NCBI GenBank assembly: GCA_040751985.1
Contig: JBFMFU010000081.1
Coordinates: 1 to 64,000 of the forward strand
Origin: Desulfoferula sp040751985
GTDB taxonomy: Bacteria > Desulfobacterota > Desulfarculia > Desulfarculales > Desulfarculaceae
Length of the DNA stretch: 64,000 nt
Direction of reading: 5' to 3'
Made by a program: the position numbers and the translations under genes
Shown here: one piece after another, positions 15,716-22,786 of the stretch
Layout: each line of letters opens with the position of its first letter
Position numbering within the stretch: position 1 is the stretch's first letter
The notes under the pieces: generated by a model
Told to the model about the DNA's origin: nothing
Database searches by the model: none
Seen by the model: only the letters and a program-made list of their open reading frames with translations

Positions 15716-17785
15716 ATGCACCGTCGGTCCATTCTGCGCGCCTGCCTGGCCCTGTGCCTGGCCGCCCTGCTACTGGCGGCCCTGGCCGCGCCGGCCGGTG
15801 CCCAGGTCCGCTTCCGGGACCTGGCCGGCCAGCCGGTGAGCCTGGCGGCCACGCCCCAGCGGGTGGTGTGCCTGCTGCCCGAGGTCAGCGAGGCCATCTG
15901 GGCCCAGGGCGCAGGCGCGGCCCTCAAGGGCGTGACCATCCACAGCACCCCGCCGGCCAACGCGCCCCTGCCCGCCCTGGTGGGCGGCTTTTACTCCCCT
16001 TCCCTGGAGGCCATCCTGCGCCTGCGACCGGAGCTGGTCCTGCTGGGCCGGCCGCACCTGGACCTGCAAGCGGCCCTGCGCGAACGCGGCATCCCCACAG
16101 CCAACCTGCAGGCCCGGCGCCTGAGCGACATCCCCGGCCGCCTGACCGTCCTGGGCCTGATCTTCGGCCGGCAGGAACAGGCCCGGCGCCTGGCCCAGGA
16201 GGTACAGGACCAGCTGGCCCTCACCGCCCGCAAGACGGCCCTGATCCCCGCGGCGCAGCGGCGGCGAGTGTTGCGCATCATGAGCATCGACCCCCAGGGC
16301 AACTACCTGAGCGTGCCCGGCGATGACTCATTCCAGAACGACCTGATCCGGGCCGCCGGCGGCATAGCGCCGCGCCTGGGCCAGACAGGCAGCCTGGTGC
16401 GCCTGAGCCCGGCCCAGTGGCAGAAGCTCGATCCCCAGGCGGTCTACGTCTGCGGGCCCAAGGCCAAGACCCTGGCCTTCCTCTCCCGGCCCGGCTGGCG
16501 CGAGGTGGAGGCAGTGCGCCAGCGCCGGGTATTCAGCTTCCCCTGCGATCTCACCTGCCAGGTCTCGGTGCACTCGGGCCGCTTCGTGGAATGGCTCGCG
16601 GCCTGGGTGTACAGCGACTACTTTGAGCACAAGGCCTATCAGGTGCGGCCCTGGCGCATCGTGGGCGAGAAGCCCCTGCACCTGGGCCTGGACTACGTGC
16701 GCCAGGCCTCGGTGCTCAGCGCGGACATTCAGGACTTCCGTCATCGCACCCTGCTCGTCCAGCTCAAGGGGCCCCAGGCCGCCCTGAGCACCCTGGAGGG
16801 CCCGCGGGCTGGTCTCACCGCCGTGGGCAACCACTACTTCCCGCCCGCGGCCTGGCGCCTGGGCCATGAAGGCGGCCTGACCAGCCTGCGCGAGCGGGTG
16901 TTGGGCGTGCTGGAGCGCCGGTCCACGGACACCGCCCTGCTCTTCACCGGCGCGGACATGAACAATCTGTCCGTGCAGCGGGCAACGGAAAGCGGCCTGG
17001 TGGTCTACGCCCTGGTCACGGCCGGGGCCCGGAACAACGCCCAGCGGGCGGGCGTGGACCGCGGCGACTTCCAGGAGCCAGGCACCATCAACATCATTCT
17101 TATGTGCAACCGGCGCTTGACTGCTCGGGCCATGGCTCGGGCGTTAATAACCGCCACCGAGGCCAAGACCGCGGCCCTGCAGGACCTGGACGTGCGCAGC
17201 AGCTACCAGCCGCTACGGGCCCAGGCCACGGGCACCGGCACGGACAACCTGCTGGTGCTGGAGGGCGCCGGCCCCTTGGCCCAGCTCAGCGGCGGGCACA
17301 GCAAGCTGGGCGAGCTCGTGGCCCGGGCGGTGTACGCCGGAGTGCGCGAGGCCCTGCTCAGGCAGAACCGCCTGCGGCCCGGCCGCAGCGTCTTCGCCCG
17401 CTTGGAGGAGCGGCGGGTGAGCCTCTACGCCCTCCTGGCCGCCCCGGCCGGTGCGGGCCAGGCCTGCCCCCTGAGCGCCGGGGTCTCCCTGGGCCGCCTG
17501 GAGGAGGCGCTCCTCGATCCTCGCTACGCGGCCCTGGTGGAGGCTGCCCTGAGCCTGAGCGACGCGGCCCAGCGCGGCCAGGCCACGGACCTGGCGGCAT
17601 TCCAGGTCTGGTGTGGGCGCGCGGCCCAGGAGCTGGCCGGCGGGCGCCCCCTGGCCCCACCCCTGAGCCTGGGCGGCGAGCCCCTGCCCAGGCCCCTGGC
17701 CATGGCCCTGCAGGCCCTGCTGCGCGGCCTCGCCTCCCAGCCCCAGCCCTTGATCCCCGTCTCCGGGCCGGATTGCGGGGGCTAG
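15716..17785 (+). CDS. cbiZ: BtuF-like binding protein fused to adenosylcobinamide amidohydrolase CbiZ
   Basis: 689 residues. A signal peptide (to about 29, ending PAGAQ), a BtuF/TroA-type periplasmic binding domain (30-285; VVCLLPEVSEAIWAQGAG, PSLEAILRLRPELVLLG), then a CbiZ domain (about 320-545): AVGNHYFPPA, TALLFTGADMNNLSV, VTAGARNNAQRAG, GTINIILMCN, and GGHSKLGELVARAVYAGVRE. A further helical tail of about 140 residues is unassigned. CbiZ cleaves the aminopropanol side chain of adenosylcobinamide or pseudocobalamin, giving cobyric acid for remodelling. A signal peptide ahead of both domains implies the hydrolase acts outside the cytoplasm, unlike characterised CbiZ. First gene of the riboswitch operon; stop is 2 nt before btuF. 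Start ATG follows AAAGG. Confidence 0.88.
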   Translation: MHRRSILRACLALCLAALLLAALAAPAGAQVRFRDLAGQPVSLAATPQRVVCLLPEVSEAIWAQGAGAALKGVTIHSTPPANAPLPALVGGFYSPSLEAILRLRPELVLLGRPHLDLQAALRERGIPTANLQARRLSDIPGRLTVLGLIFGRQEQARRLAQEVQDQLALTARKTALIPAAQRRRVLRIMSIDPQGNYLSVPGDDSFQNDLIRAAGGIAPRLGQTGSLVRLSPAQWQKLDPQAVYVCGPKAKTLAFLSRPGWREVEAVRQRRVFSFPCDLTCQVSVHSGRFVEWLAAWVYSDYFEHKAYQVRPWRIVGEKPLHLGLDYVRQASVLSADIQDFRHRTLLVQLKGPQAALSTLEGPRAGLTAVGNHYFPPAAWRLGHEGGLTSLRERVLGVLERRSTDTALLFTGADMNNLSVQRATESGLVVYALVTAGARNNAQRAGVDRGDFQEPGTINIILMCNRRLTARAMARALITATEAKTAALQDLDVRSSYQPLRAQATGTGTDNLLVLEGAGPLAQLSGGHSKLGELVARAVYAGVREALLRQNRLRPGRSVFARLEERRVSLYALLAAPAGAGQACPLSAGVSLGRLEEALLDPRYAALVEAALSLSDAAQRGQATDLAAFQVWCGRAAQELAGGRPLAPPLSLGGEPLPRPLAMALQALLRGLASQPQPLIPVSGPDCGG

Positions 17786-17787
17786 GC

Positions 17788-18693
17788 GTGCGGCGGGCGC
17801 TGATCATGGCCCTGGCCTGGGTCCTGCTCTGGGCCCCGCTGACCGCCTCGGCCCGTGTGGTAAAGGACGAGATGGGCCGCCAGGTGCAGGTGCCGGACGC
17901 ACCCCGGCGCCTGATCGGCCTAACTCCCTCGCTCACCGAGGTGCTCTTCGCCCTGGGCCTGGGCGATCGCACCGTGGGCGCCACCACCTGGGCCGACTAC
18001 CCGGCCACGGCGCGCAGGCTGCCCCGGGTGGGGGCCTACATCTCGCCCAACCTGGAGAAGATCGTGTCCCTGGCCCCAGATTTGGTGCTGGCCAACCGGG
18101 AGGGCAACCCGCCCTGGGCAGTGAACAAGCTGGCCGCCCTGGGCATCGCGGTGTACGTCACGGTGCCGGCGGATCCGCTCAAGCTGCCCGCCGGTCTGGA
18201 GCGCCTGGGCGACATCTGCGGCGCGCCGGCCGCCGGCCGCCAGCTAGCCTCGCAGATGCGGGCCCAGTTCGTTGAGGTGGCCCGGCGGCTCAAGGGCGTA
18301 AAGCCCCGCGCCACCCTGCTGGTGATCGGCAGCAAGCCCCTGGTGGCGGTGGGGCCGGGCAACATGAATCACCGCCTGCTGGAGCTGGCCGGCGGCCGCA
18401 ACGTGGCCGCCTCCACCAGCCAGCGCTGGCCGCGCCTGAACCTGGAGTTCATCATCGCGGCCAAGCCCCAGGTGATCATCATCTCCACCATGGACCGCGG
18501 CCAGGACCTGGAGCGGGAACTGGCCTATTGGCGGGGCCTACCTGGCGTGGGCGACCAGCCGGGGGTGCGGGTGGGCTGGGTCTCCAGCGACCTCATCGAC
18601 CGGCCCGGACCCCGTCTGGGCCAAGGCCTGAAAGACCTGGCCCGACTCATCCACCCCGAGCGCTTCGCGCCCGCCTCCGGAGGCCGGCCATGA
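17788..18693 (+). CDS. btuF: Cobalamin/corrinoid ABC transporter substrate-binding protein
   Basis: 301 residues from GTG 17788, giving an RR-containing signal peptide (VRRALIMALAWVLLWAPLTASA); an internal ATG at 17806 would remove the positive charges. Mature part is the TroA-like fold: DEMGRQVQVPDAPRRLIGLTPSLTEVLFALG, YISPNLEKIVSLAPDLVLA (split domain with a connecting helix). It captures corrinoids in the periplasm and delivers them to BtuCD. A second binding domain is in the CbiZ fusion just upstream, so the operon encodes two binding modules for one permease. It overlaps btuC by ATGA. Confidence 0.88.
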   Translation: MRRALIMALAWVLLWAPLTASARVVKDEMGRQVQVPDAPRRLIGLTPSLTEVLFALGLGDRTVGATTWADYPATARRLPRVGAYISPNLEKIVSLAPDLVLANREGNPPWAVNKLAALGIAVYVTVPADPLKLPAGLERLGDICGAPAAGRQLASQMRAQFVEVARRLKGVKPRATLLVIGSKPLVAVGPGNMNHRLLELAGGRNVAASTSQRWPRLNLEFIIAAKPQVIIISTMDRGQDLERELAYWRGLPGVGDQPGVRVGWVSSDLIDRPGPRLGQGLKDLARLIHPERFAPASGGRP

Positions 18694-19691
18694 GGGCCAC
18701 GGTGCGCAGCGTGGGCCTGGTCTGCCTGGGCCTGGCCATCCTGGTGCTGCTGGCGCTCCTCTTGGGCCTATGGCTGGGCACGGTGAGCATCACCCCAGGC
18801 CAGTTCTGGGACTGGCTCGGGGGGCGCCTCAGCGGCGCGCCGGCGGTGATCCTCAGCGACCTGCGCCTGCCCCGCCTGCTGCTGGCCGCCCTGGTGGGCG
18901 CCTGCCTGAGCCTGTGCGGGGCCGTGTTCCAGGGCATCCTGCGCAACCCCCTGGCCGAGCCTTTCATCCTGGGGGTCAGCGGCGGGGCGGCCTGCGGGGC
19001 GGTGCTGGCGCTCCTCATAGGCGTGGCCAGCCTGTGGAGCCAGTCCCTGCTGGCCTTCGGCGGCGCGGTGGGCACTGTGTTCCTGGTGCTGGCCGTGGCC
19101 CGGCGGCGGGGCAGTCTGGAGACCTCCACCCTGGTGCTCACCGGCGTGATGATCAACGCCTTCTTCACGGCGGTGATCATGTTCGTCATCGCCACCACCA
19201 CCGACCAGAAGCTGCACGCCATCCTGTTCTGGCTCTACGGCGACCTGGCCGCGGCCAATCTGCGCCAGACCTATCTGCTGCTGCCGGTGACTCTGATCGG
19301 CGGCGGGGCCATCTTCTGCTTCGCCCGCCACCTGAACCTGCTCAGCGCCGGGGACCAGGCTGCGGCCGCCCTGGGCGTGGCCGTGGAGCGGGTCAAGCTG
19401 ATCCTGTTCTTGATCGTGAGCCTGCTGGTGGGGGTCACGGTCAGCCTTTCGGGGCTCATCGGCTTCGTGGGGCTGATGGTGCCGCACCTGGTGCGCATCA
19501 CCCTGGGCCACGACCACCGCCTGCTGCTGCCGGCCGCAGGCCTGTTCGGAGCCGCCTTTCTAATGCTGGCCGACACCGCGGCCCGCACCGTGATCAGCCC
19601 GGCGGCCCTGCCGGTGGGGGTGGTCACCGCGGCCCTGGGGGCGCCGTTCTTCGTGCTGCTGTTGGCCAAGAGGGGGAGCCGCTGGTGGTAG
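18690..19691 (+). CDS. btuC: Cobalamin ABC transporter permease, FecCD family
   Basis: 333 residues with about ten hydrophobic segments, the FecCD/BtuC pattern. RLPRLLLAALVGACLSLCGAVFQGILRNPLAEPFILGVSGGAA is the family's N-terminal signature region (read as overlapping short motifs RLPR, QGILRNPLA, LGVSGGAA), and GLIGFVGLMVPHLVR is the cytoplasmic loop that docks the ATPase. It forms the inner-membrane channel for corrinoid import. Start ATG overlaps the btuF stop; its 3' end overlaps the btuD start by 7 bp. Confidence 0.92.
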   Translation: MRATVRSVGLVCLGLAILVLLALLLGLWLGTVSITPGQFWDWLGGRLSGAPAVILSDLRLPRLLLAALVGACLSLCGAVFQGILRNPLAEPFILGVSGGAACGAVLALLIGVASLWSQSLLAFGGAVGTVFLVLAVARRRGSLETSTLVLTGVMINAFFTAVIMFVIATTTDQKLHAILFWLYGDLAAANLRQTYLLLPVTLIGGGAIFCFARHLNLLSAGDQAAAALGVAVERVKLILFLIVSLLVGVTVSLSGLIGFVGLMVPHLVRITLGHDHRLLLPAAGLFGAAFLMLADTAARTVISPAALPVGVVTAALGAPFFVLLLAKRGSRWW

Positions 19692-20497
19692 AGCCCGCTG
19701 CCCATAGCCTGCTCAGCGCGCGTGACCTGGGCTTTGCCTACGCTGGCCAGCCGGTGATCTCCGGCGTGGGCCTGGAGCTAAAAGCGGGCCAGATGCTGGG
19801 GGTGATCGGGCCCAACGGCAGCGGCAAGTCCACCCTGCTGGGCCTGCTCTGCGGCCTGCTGCCCCTGGGCCAGGGTCAGGTGCGGCTCATGGGCCGGCCC
19901 CTGACCGCCTTTTCCCGGGCCCGGATCGCCCGCTGCCTGGGCCTGGTGCCCCAGGCGGCCCAACTGGCGCCGGGCTTCACCGTGGCCGAGACGGTGCTGG
20001 CTGGCCGCTTCGCCCTCATGGGCGGGCGCATGTTCGAAAACCAGGACGACCAGGCCGCTGCGGCCCGGGCCATGGCCCTGACCGACCTCAGCGGCCTTGC
20101 CTCGCGCCGCAGCGGCGAGCTGTCTGGCGGCGAGCGCCAGCGGGTGGTGCTGGCCCGGGCCCTGGCCGCCGAGCCCCGAGTGCTGCTCCTGGACGAGCCC
20201 ACCAGCGCCTTGGACCTGGAGCACCAGCTCAGGGTGATGGGCCTGTTGGAGACGGCCTGTCGCGAGCAGGGCCTGGCCGTGTGCCTGGTGAGCCACGACC
20301 TGAACCTGGCCGGCCTGTTCTGCGAGCACCTGCTGCTGCTCAGCCAGGGCCGCACCCTGGCCCAGGGCCCTCCGGCCCAGGTGCTCACCCCGTCCCTGAT
20401 CAAGCAGGCCTACGGCGTGGAGGTGGCCGTGGACCAGGAGCCCAGCCGAAGCCGGCCCCGGGTGACCATGCTGGCCTTGCCCTTGGCCGCGGGCTGA
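19685..20497 (+). CDS. btuD: Cobalamin ABC transporter ATP-binding protein
   Basis: 270 residues from GTG 19685 (AGGGGGAG 6 nt upstream). Walker A GPNGSGKST, Q-loop LVPQAAQLAPG, signature LSGGERQRV, Walker B VLLLDEPTSALD and switch His in VSHDLNLA are all intact. It powers BtuC, with BtuF or the BtuF-CbiZ fusion as donors. Last gene of the riboswitch operon; a weak GC hairpin follows at 20500-20518, ahead of the independent promoter for the small-peptide genes. Confidence 0.92.
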   Translation: MVEPAAHSLLSARDLGFAYAGQPVISGVGLELKAGQMLGVIGPNGSGKSTLLGLLCGLLPLGQGQVRLMGRPLTAFSRARIARCLGLVPQAAQLAPGFTVAETVLAGRFALMGGRMFENQDDQAAAARAMALTDLSGLASRRSGELSGGERQRVVLARALAAEPRVLLLDEPTSALDLEHQLRVMGLLETACREQGLAVCLVSHDLNLAGLFCEHLLLLSQGRTLAQGPPAQVLTPSLIKQAYGVEVAVDQEPSRSRPRVTMLALPLAAG

Positions 20498-20499
20498 AA

Positions 20500-20518
20500 G
20501 GCCCGCTCCGACCGGGCC
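20500..20518 (+). terminator. Weak hairpin ending the B12 operon
   Basis: GGCCCG (20500-20505) pairs with CGGGCC (20513-20518), followed only by CTTCCG, so termination may be incomplete. Confidence 0.35.
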
Positions 20519-20537
20519 CTTCCGCGGCCCGCCGACC

Positions 20538-20566
20538 TTGACAAGCCGGCCTCCAGGTTCAATAAT
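20538..20566 (+). promoter_or_regulatory. Strong sigma-70 promoter of the Cys-peptide genes
   Basis: TTGACA (20538-20543) and AATAAT (20561-20566) are 17 bp apart. The -10 lies in an AT-rich patch with the palindrome AATAATTATT (20561-20570), unusual in this GC-rich region and a possible operator. Confidence 0.7.
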
Positions 20567-20582
20567 TATTTTAATAAGAATT

Positions 20583-20597
20583 GCCTAATGAATAGGC
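20583..20597 (+). promoter_or_regulatory. Leader hairpin before peptide gene 1
   Basis: GCCTA-ATGAA-TAGGC forms a 5-bp stem with a 5-nt loop, 16 nt before the start codon and directly before AAAGGAGGA. The equivalent hairpin before gene 2 (20749-20763) has G-C where this one has A-T at the closing pair, a compensatory change. Confidence 0.55.
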
Positions 20598-20613
20598 CAA
20601 AGGAGGAAGCGCC

Positions 20614-20676
20614 ATGAAGATCAAGAAGATCGTGCGCACCCAGCGCGGGCTCTGCAAGTGCAAGAGCTCCTGCTAG
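20614..20676 (+). CDS. 20-residue Cys-rich peptide, putative RiPP precursor, copy 1
   Basis: The peptide is MKIKKIVRTQRG followed by LCKCKSSC. It has a basic leader-like half and a short Cys-rich end with Cys at 14, 16 and 20, the last residue. AAAGGAGGAAGCGCC precedes the ATG, an ideal ribosome site 7-8 nt away, on a strong promoter. The stop lies in a hairpin (GCTAGC-TTTTT-GCTAGC, 20672-20688) and a T-rich terminator follows. A near-identical second gene begins 104 bp later, and an RRE-radical SAM-SPASM enzyme follows, so the likely role is substrate for post-translational modification, with the Cys-containing end as core. I do not recognise a named precursor family; a metal-binding peptide is the alternative. 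Confidence 0.75.
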   Translation: MKIKKIVRTQRGLCKCKSSC

Positions 20677-20696
20677 CTTTTTGCTAGCTCAAGAAA

Positions 20697-20731
20697 GGGG
20701 AGGCTGAATGGCCTCCTCTTTTGTTTTTTGG
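20697..20731 (+). terminator. Intrinsic terminator after peptide gene 1
   Basis: GGGGAGGC (20697-20704) pairs with GCCTCCTC (20711-20718; one G-T pair), then a T-rich tract TTTTGTTTTTT. No clear promoter precedes gene 2, so part of the transcription must read through. Confidence 0.85.
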
Positions 20732-20748
20732 TGGGCTAAAAGAAAGCC

Positions 20749-20763
20749 GCCTGATGAACAGGC
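20749..20763 (+). promoter_or_regulatory. Leader hairpin before peptide gene 2
   Basis: GCCTG-ATGAA-CAGGC, with the same stem length, loop and 16-nt distance to the start codon as copy 1. The A-T to G-C covariation at the loop-closing pair supports a selected RNA hairpin over simple recent duplication. Confidence 0.55.
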
Positions 20764-20779
20764 CAAAGGAGGAAGCGCC

Positions 20780-20842
20780 ATGAAGATCAAGAAGATCGTG
20801 CGCACCCAACGCGGGCTCTGCAAGTGCCACAGCTCTTGCTAA
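20780..20842 (+). CDS. 20-residue Cys-rich peptide, putative RiPP precursor, copy 2
   Basis: Identical to copy 1 except Lys-17 to His: the end reads LCKCHSSC. The DNA also differs at the Gln-10 codon (CAG to CAA), so the copies have diverged mainly at silent and core positions. The ribosome site AAAGGAGGAAGCGCC and spacing are unchanged. It is followed by its own strong terminator at 20860-20891, 79 bp before the next gene. Conservation of the leader half with change inside the presumed core fits a modified-peptide precursor recognised by the RRE domain of the downstream enzyme. Confidence 0.75.
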   Translation: MKIKKIVRTQRGLCKCHSSC

Positions 20843-20859
20843 CCTGAACCGACCCAGAT

Positions 20860-20891
20860 GGGGAGGCCCCGCGGCCTCCCCTTTCTTCTTT
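20860..20891 (+). terminator. Intrinsic terminator after peptide gene 2
   Basis: A perfect 9-bp stem GGGGAGGCC (20860-20868) / GGCCTCCCC (20873-20881) with a 4-nt loop, followed by TTTCTTCTTTG. It would lower expression of the maturation genes relative to the peptides. Confidence 0.85.
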
Positions 20892-20920
20892 GCCTTACCC
20901 TCATCGCCCTGGGAGATAGC

Positions 20921-21253
20921 TTGGCCAGCCTGCGACAAATAGTCTGCGCCGGCCTGTGCCGCTACTACAAGCCGGACAAGGTCGAACCCGTGGGCTGCGG
21001 CGGTCTGGAGTGGCTCAAGGCCCGGCCCGAGCTGGAGGTGGACCTGGCCCGGCTGCGGCCCGCCGAGGAGGAGCCGCTCTTCGGCCTGAGCCATGACGAC
21101 CCGCGCCTGTGGGCCATCTGCAACCAGTGCGAGTTCCGGGTGGACGGCTGCGACTTCCGCGACCCGGCCGTGGCCGCGGACCAGTGCGCGCCCTGCGGTG
21201 GGCTGCGCGCCGTGGCCGGGCTGCTGGCCGCGGGCCGCGAGCTGGGGCTGTAG
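20921..21253 (+). CDS. 110-residue protein with eight Cys in the radical-SAM cassette
   Basis: I chose TTG 20921 because GGAG lies 5 nt upstream; an earlier ATG at 20858 would start inside the terminator. Cys at 9, 13, 26, 67, 70, 77, 89 and 92, in the patterns C-x3-C-RYYKPDK, CNQCEFRVDGCDF and CAPCGG, suggest binding of one or two metal or Fe-S clusters. No signal peptide. Similar small proteins with CRYYKPxK and CDFR motifs seem to accompany radical SAM genes in related bacteria, but I cannot name a family. It ends 1 nt before the radical SAM gene and is probably translationally coupled, so it is a likely partner or electron carrier for that enzyme. Confidence 0.72.
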   Translation: MASLRQIVCAGLCRYYKPDKVEPVGCGGLEWLKARPELEVDLARLRPAEEEPLFGLSHDDPRLWAICNQCEFRVDGCDFRDPAVAADQCAPCGGLRAVAGLLAAGRELGL

Positions 21254-21254
21254 C

Positions 21255-22427
21255 ATGGTGCGTGCCGAGCAATACGTGCGCCTGGCCGATCATGTCTGCC
21301 TGCGCCAGTTGGAACAGCCCTGCCTCTATGACCGCCGCCGCGACGAGCTGTACGAGCTGAACCAGGAGGGCTTCGAGGCCCTGCGCCGCTGCCGGGGGCA
21401 CCTGACCCTGGCCCAGGTGGCCCTGGAGCCCGAGTTTCAGCAGGTCTGCCTGAAAGAAGGCCTCATCGTCCTGAACGACCAGCCCTGGCCGCGGCCTTTG
21501 GCCCTGGGCCCCTCGCCCGAACCGTCCCTGCGCTACTTGGAGCTGCAGATCACCTGGCGCTGCAACCTGGCCTGCGGCCACTGCTATCTGGGCCCGGCCC
21601 AGGCTGTGGACCTGCCCCTGGAGCGCATCGCGGACCTGGCGCGCGAGTTCGAGGTCATGGGCGGCCTGCGTCTGATGCTATCGGGCGGCGAGCCCCTGCT
21701 GCACCCGCGTTGGAGCGAGGTCAACGCCGCGCTGGCCGCCCTGCCCCTGCGGCGGGTGCTCTTGACCAACGGCCTGCTGCTGCGCGGCCCGACGCTGGAG
21801 GAGCTGCACTGCGAGGAGGTGCAGATCAGCCTGGACGGCACCCAGGCCGGCCACGACCGGCTGCGCGGGCCGGGCAGCTTCGTCCGGGCCCTGGCCGCGG
21901 CTCAGGCCGTGCGGGACTCGGGACGGGACCTGTCCATTGCCACCATGGTGCACGCCGGCAACTTGGATCAGTTCGAGGCCCTGGAAGAGATCGTGCGCGG
22001 CTTGGCGGCCATCGAATGGGGCATCGACGCGCCCAGCCGCAGCGGCCGCCTGGCCGACAACCCCGAGCTGGCCGTGAGCCCGGCGCAGGCGGCCCAGGCC
22101 ATGGGCCACGCCTTTGGCGGGGCCTTCCACGGCGGCGGCGAGGGCATGGCTTGCGGCCTGCACCTGTGCACCGTGGCCGCTGACGGCCTGGTGGCCCAGT
22201 GCGGTTTTTATCTGGACCAGCCCCTGGGCCGGGCCGAGGAGGGGCTGTGGACCTGCTGGCAGCGCCGCCGGCTCCTGGCCCTTACCGAACTCACGGCCTG
22301 CGCCCAGTGCGCGGCCCTGGACGACTGCGGCGGCGGCTGCCGCTTCCGGGCCGCCAATCTCCTGGGACCGGACCTGGTGATGTGCGCCCTGCACGGCGTG
22401 GAGCCGGCGCAGGCCAATGAGGAGTAG
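21255..22427 (+). CDS. Radical SAM/SPASM peptide maturase with N-terminal PqqD-like (RRE) domain
   Basis: 390 residues. Residues 1-75 (VRLADHVCLRQLEQPCLYD, ELYELNQEGFEALRRC, LKEGLIVL) look like a PqqD-type RiPP recognition element. The radical SAM motif CNLACGHC is at 103-110, followed by LMLSGGEPLL and ISLDG. The C-terminal SPASM region has CGLHLCTVAADGLVAQCGF, then CAQCAALDDCGGGCRF and a final MCAL, enough Cys for two auxiliary clusters. Such fused proteins install thioether, C-C or similar crosslinks in precursor peptides; the tandem Cys peptides just upstream are the obvious substrates. The exact reaction cannot be told from sequence. No peptidase or exporter is in the cassette. Confidence 0.87.
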   Translation: MVRAEQYVRLADHVCLRQLEQPCLYDRRRDELYELNQEGFEALRRCRGHLTLAQVALEPEFQQVCLKEGLIVLNDQPWPRPLALGPSPEPSLRYLELQITWRCNLACGHCYLGPAQAVDLPLERIADLAREFEVMGGLRLMLSGGEPLLHPRWSEVNAALAALPLRRVLLTNGLLLRGPTLEELHCEEVQISLDGTQAGHDRLRGPGSFVRALAAAQAVRDSGRDLSIATMVHAGNLDQFEALEEIVRGLAAIEWGIDAPSRSGRLADNPELAVSPAQAAQAMGHAFGGAFHGGGEGMACGLHLCTVAADGLVAQCGFYLDQPLGRAEEGLWTCWQRRRLLALTELTACAQCAALDDCGGGCRFRAANLLGPDLVMCALHGVEPAQANEE

Positions 22428-22429
22428 CC

Positions 22430-22774
22430 ATGAAGAAAGTCTTTGACCTGGCCGGCCGGGTGCTGCGCGAGGGCGGCGAGACGGTGCTGGGCCTCAAGGA
22501 CCTGGGCACCCATGCCTGCTACCTGATCTACGGCGTACTGGAGCCGGGCGGCGAGCCCAGGGTGCTGAAACCCGGCGACGGACACGAGGAGATAATCCTG
22601 GCCGTGAGCGGCAGCATGCAGGTGCAGGGGTCCGAGGGCAGCCTGACCCTGCAGCCGGGCCAGGCCGTGTATCTGCAGGGTGCCGAAACCTGGCAGGCCA
22701 CAGCACTGGGGCCCGGCCAGGCCTGCTACGTGGCGGCCGGCGGCCACACGCCGGGCCAGGAGCACAGTCACTAA
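22430..22774 (+). CDS. Cupin-domain protein in the radical-SAM cassette
   Basis: 114 residues, starting 2 nt after the maturase stop. A single cupin barrel: the first motif region is GDGHEEIILAVSGSMQVQG and the second LQPGQAVYLQGAETW. His and Glu ligands for a metal are partly present (HEE), and the C-terminus ends GHTPGQEHSH. It might bind metal or a small molecule, or further modify the peptide. Tight spacing puts it in the maturase operon. Function inferred only from context. Confidence 0.8.
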   Translation: MKKVFDLAGRVLREGGETVLGLKDLGTHACYLIYGVLEPGGEPRVLKPGDGHEEIILAVSGSMQVQGSEGSLTLQPGQAVYLQGAETWQATALGPGQACYVAAGGHTPGQEHSH

Positions 22775-22786
22775 GGCCGCGGCCTC

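Noticed and set aside
20555..20585. Fur-box-like AT palindrome over the Cys-peptide promoter
   Set aside because: It resembles GATAAT repeats only loosely; kept as a possible operator without naming the factor.
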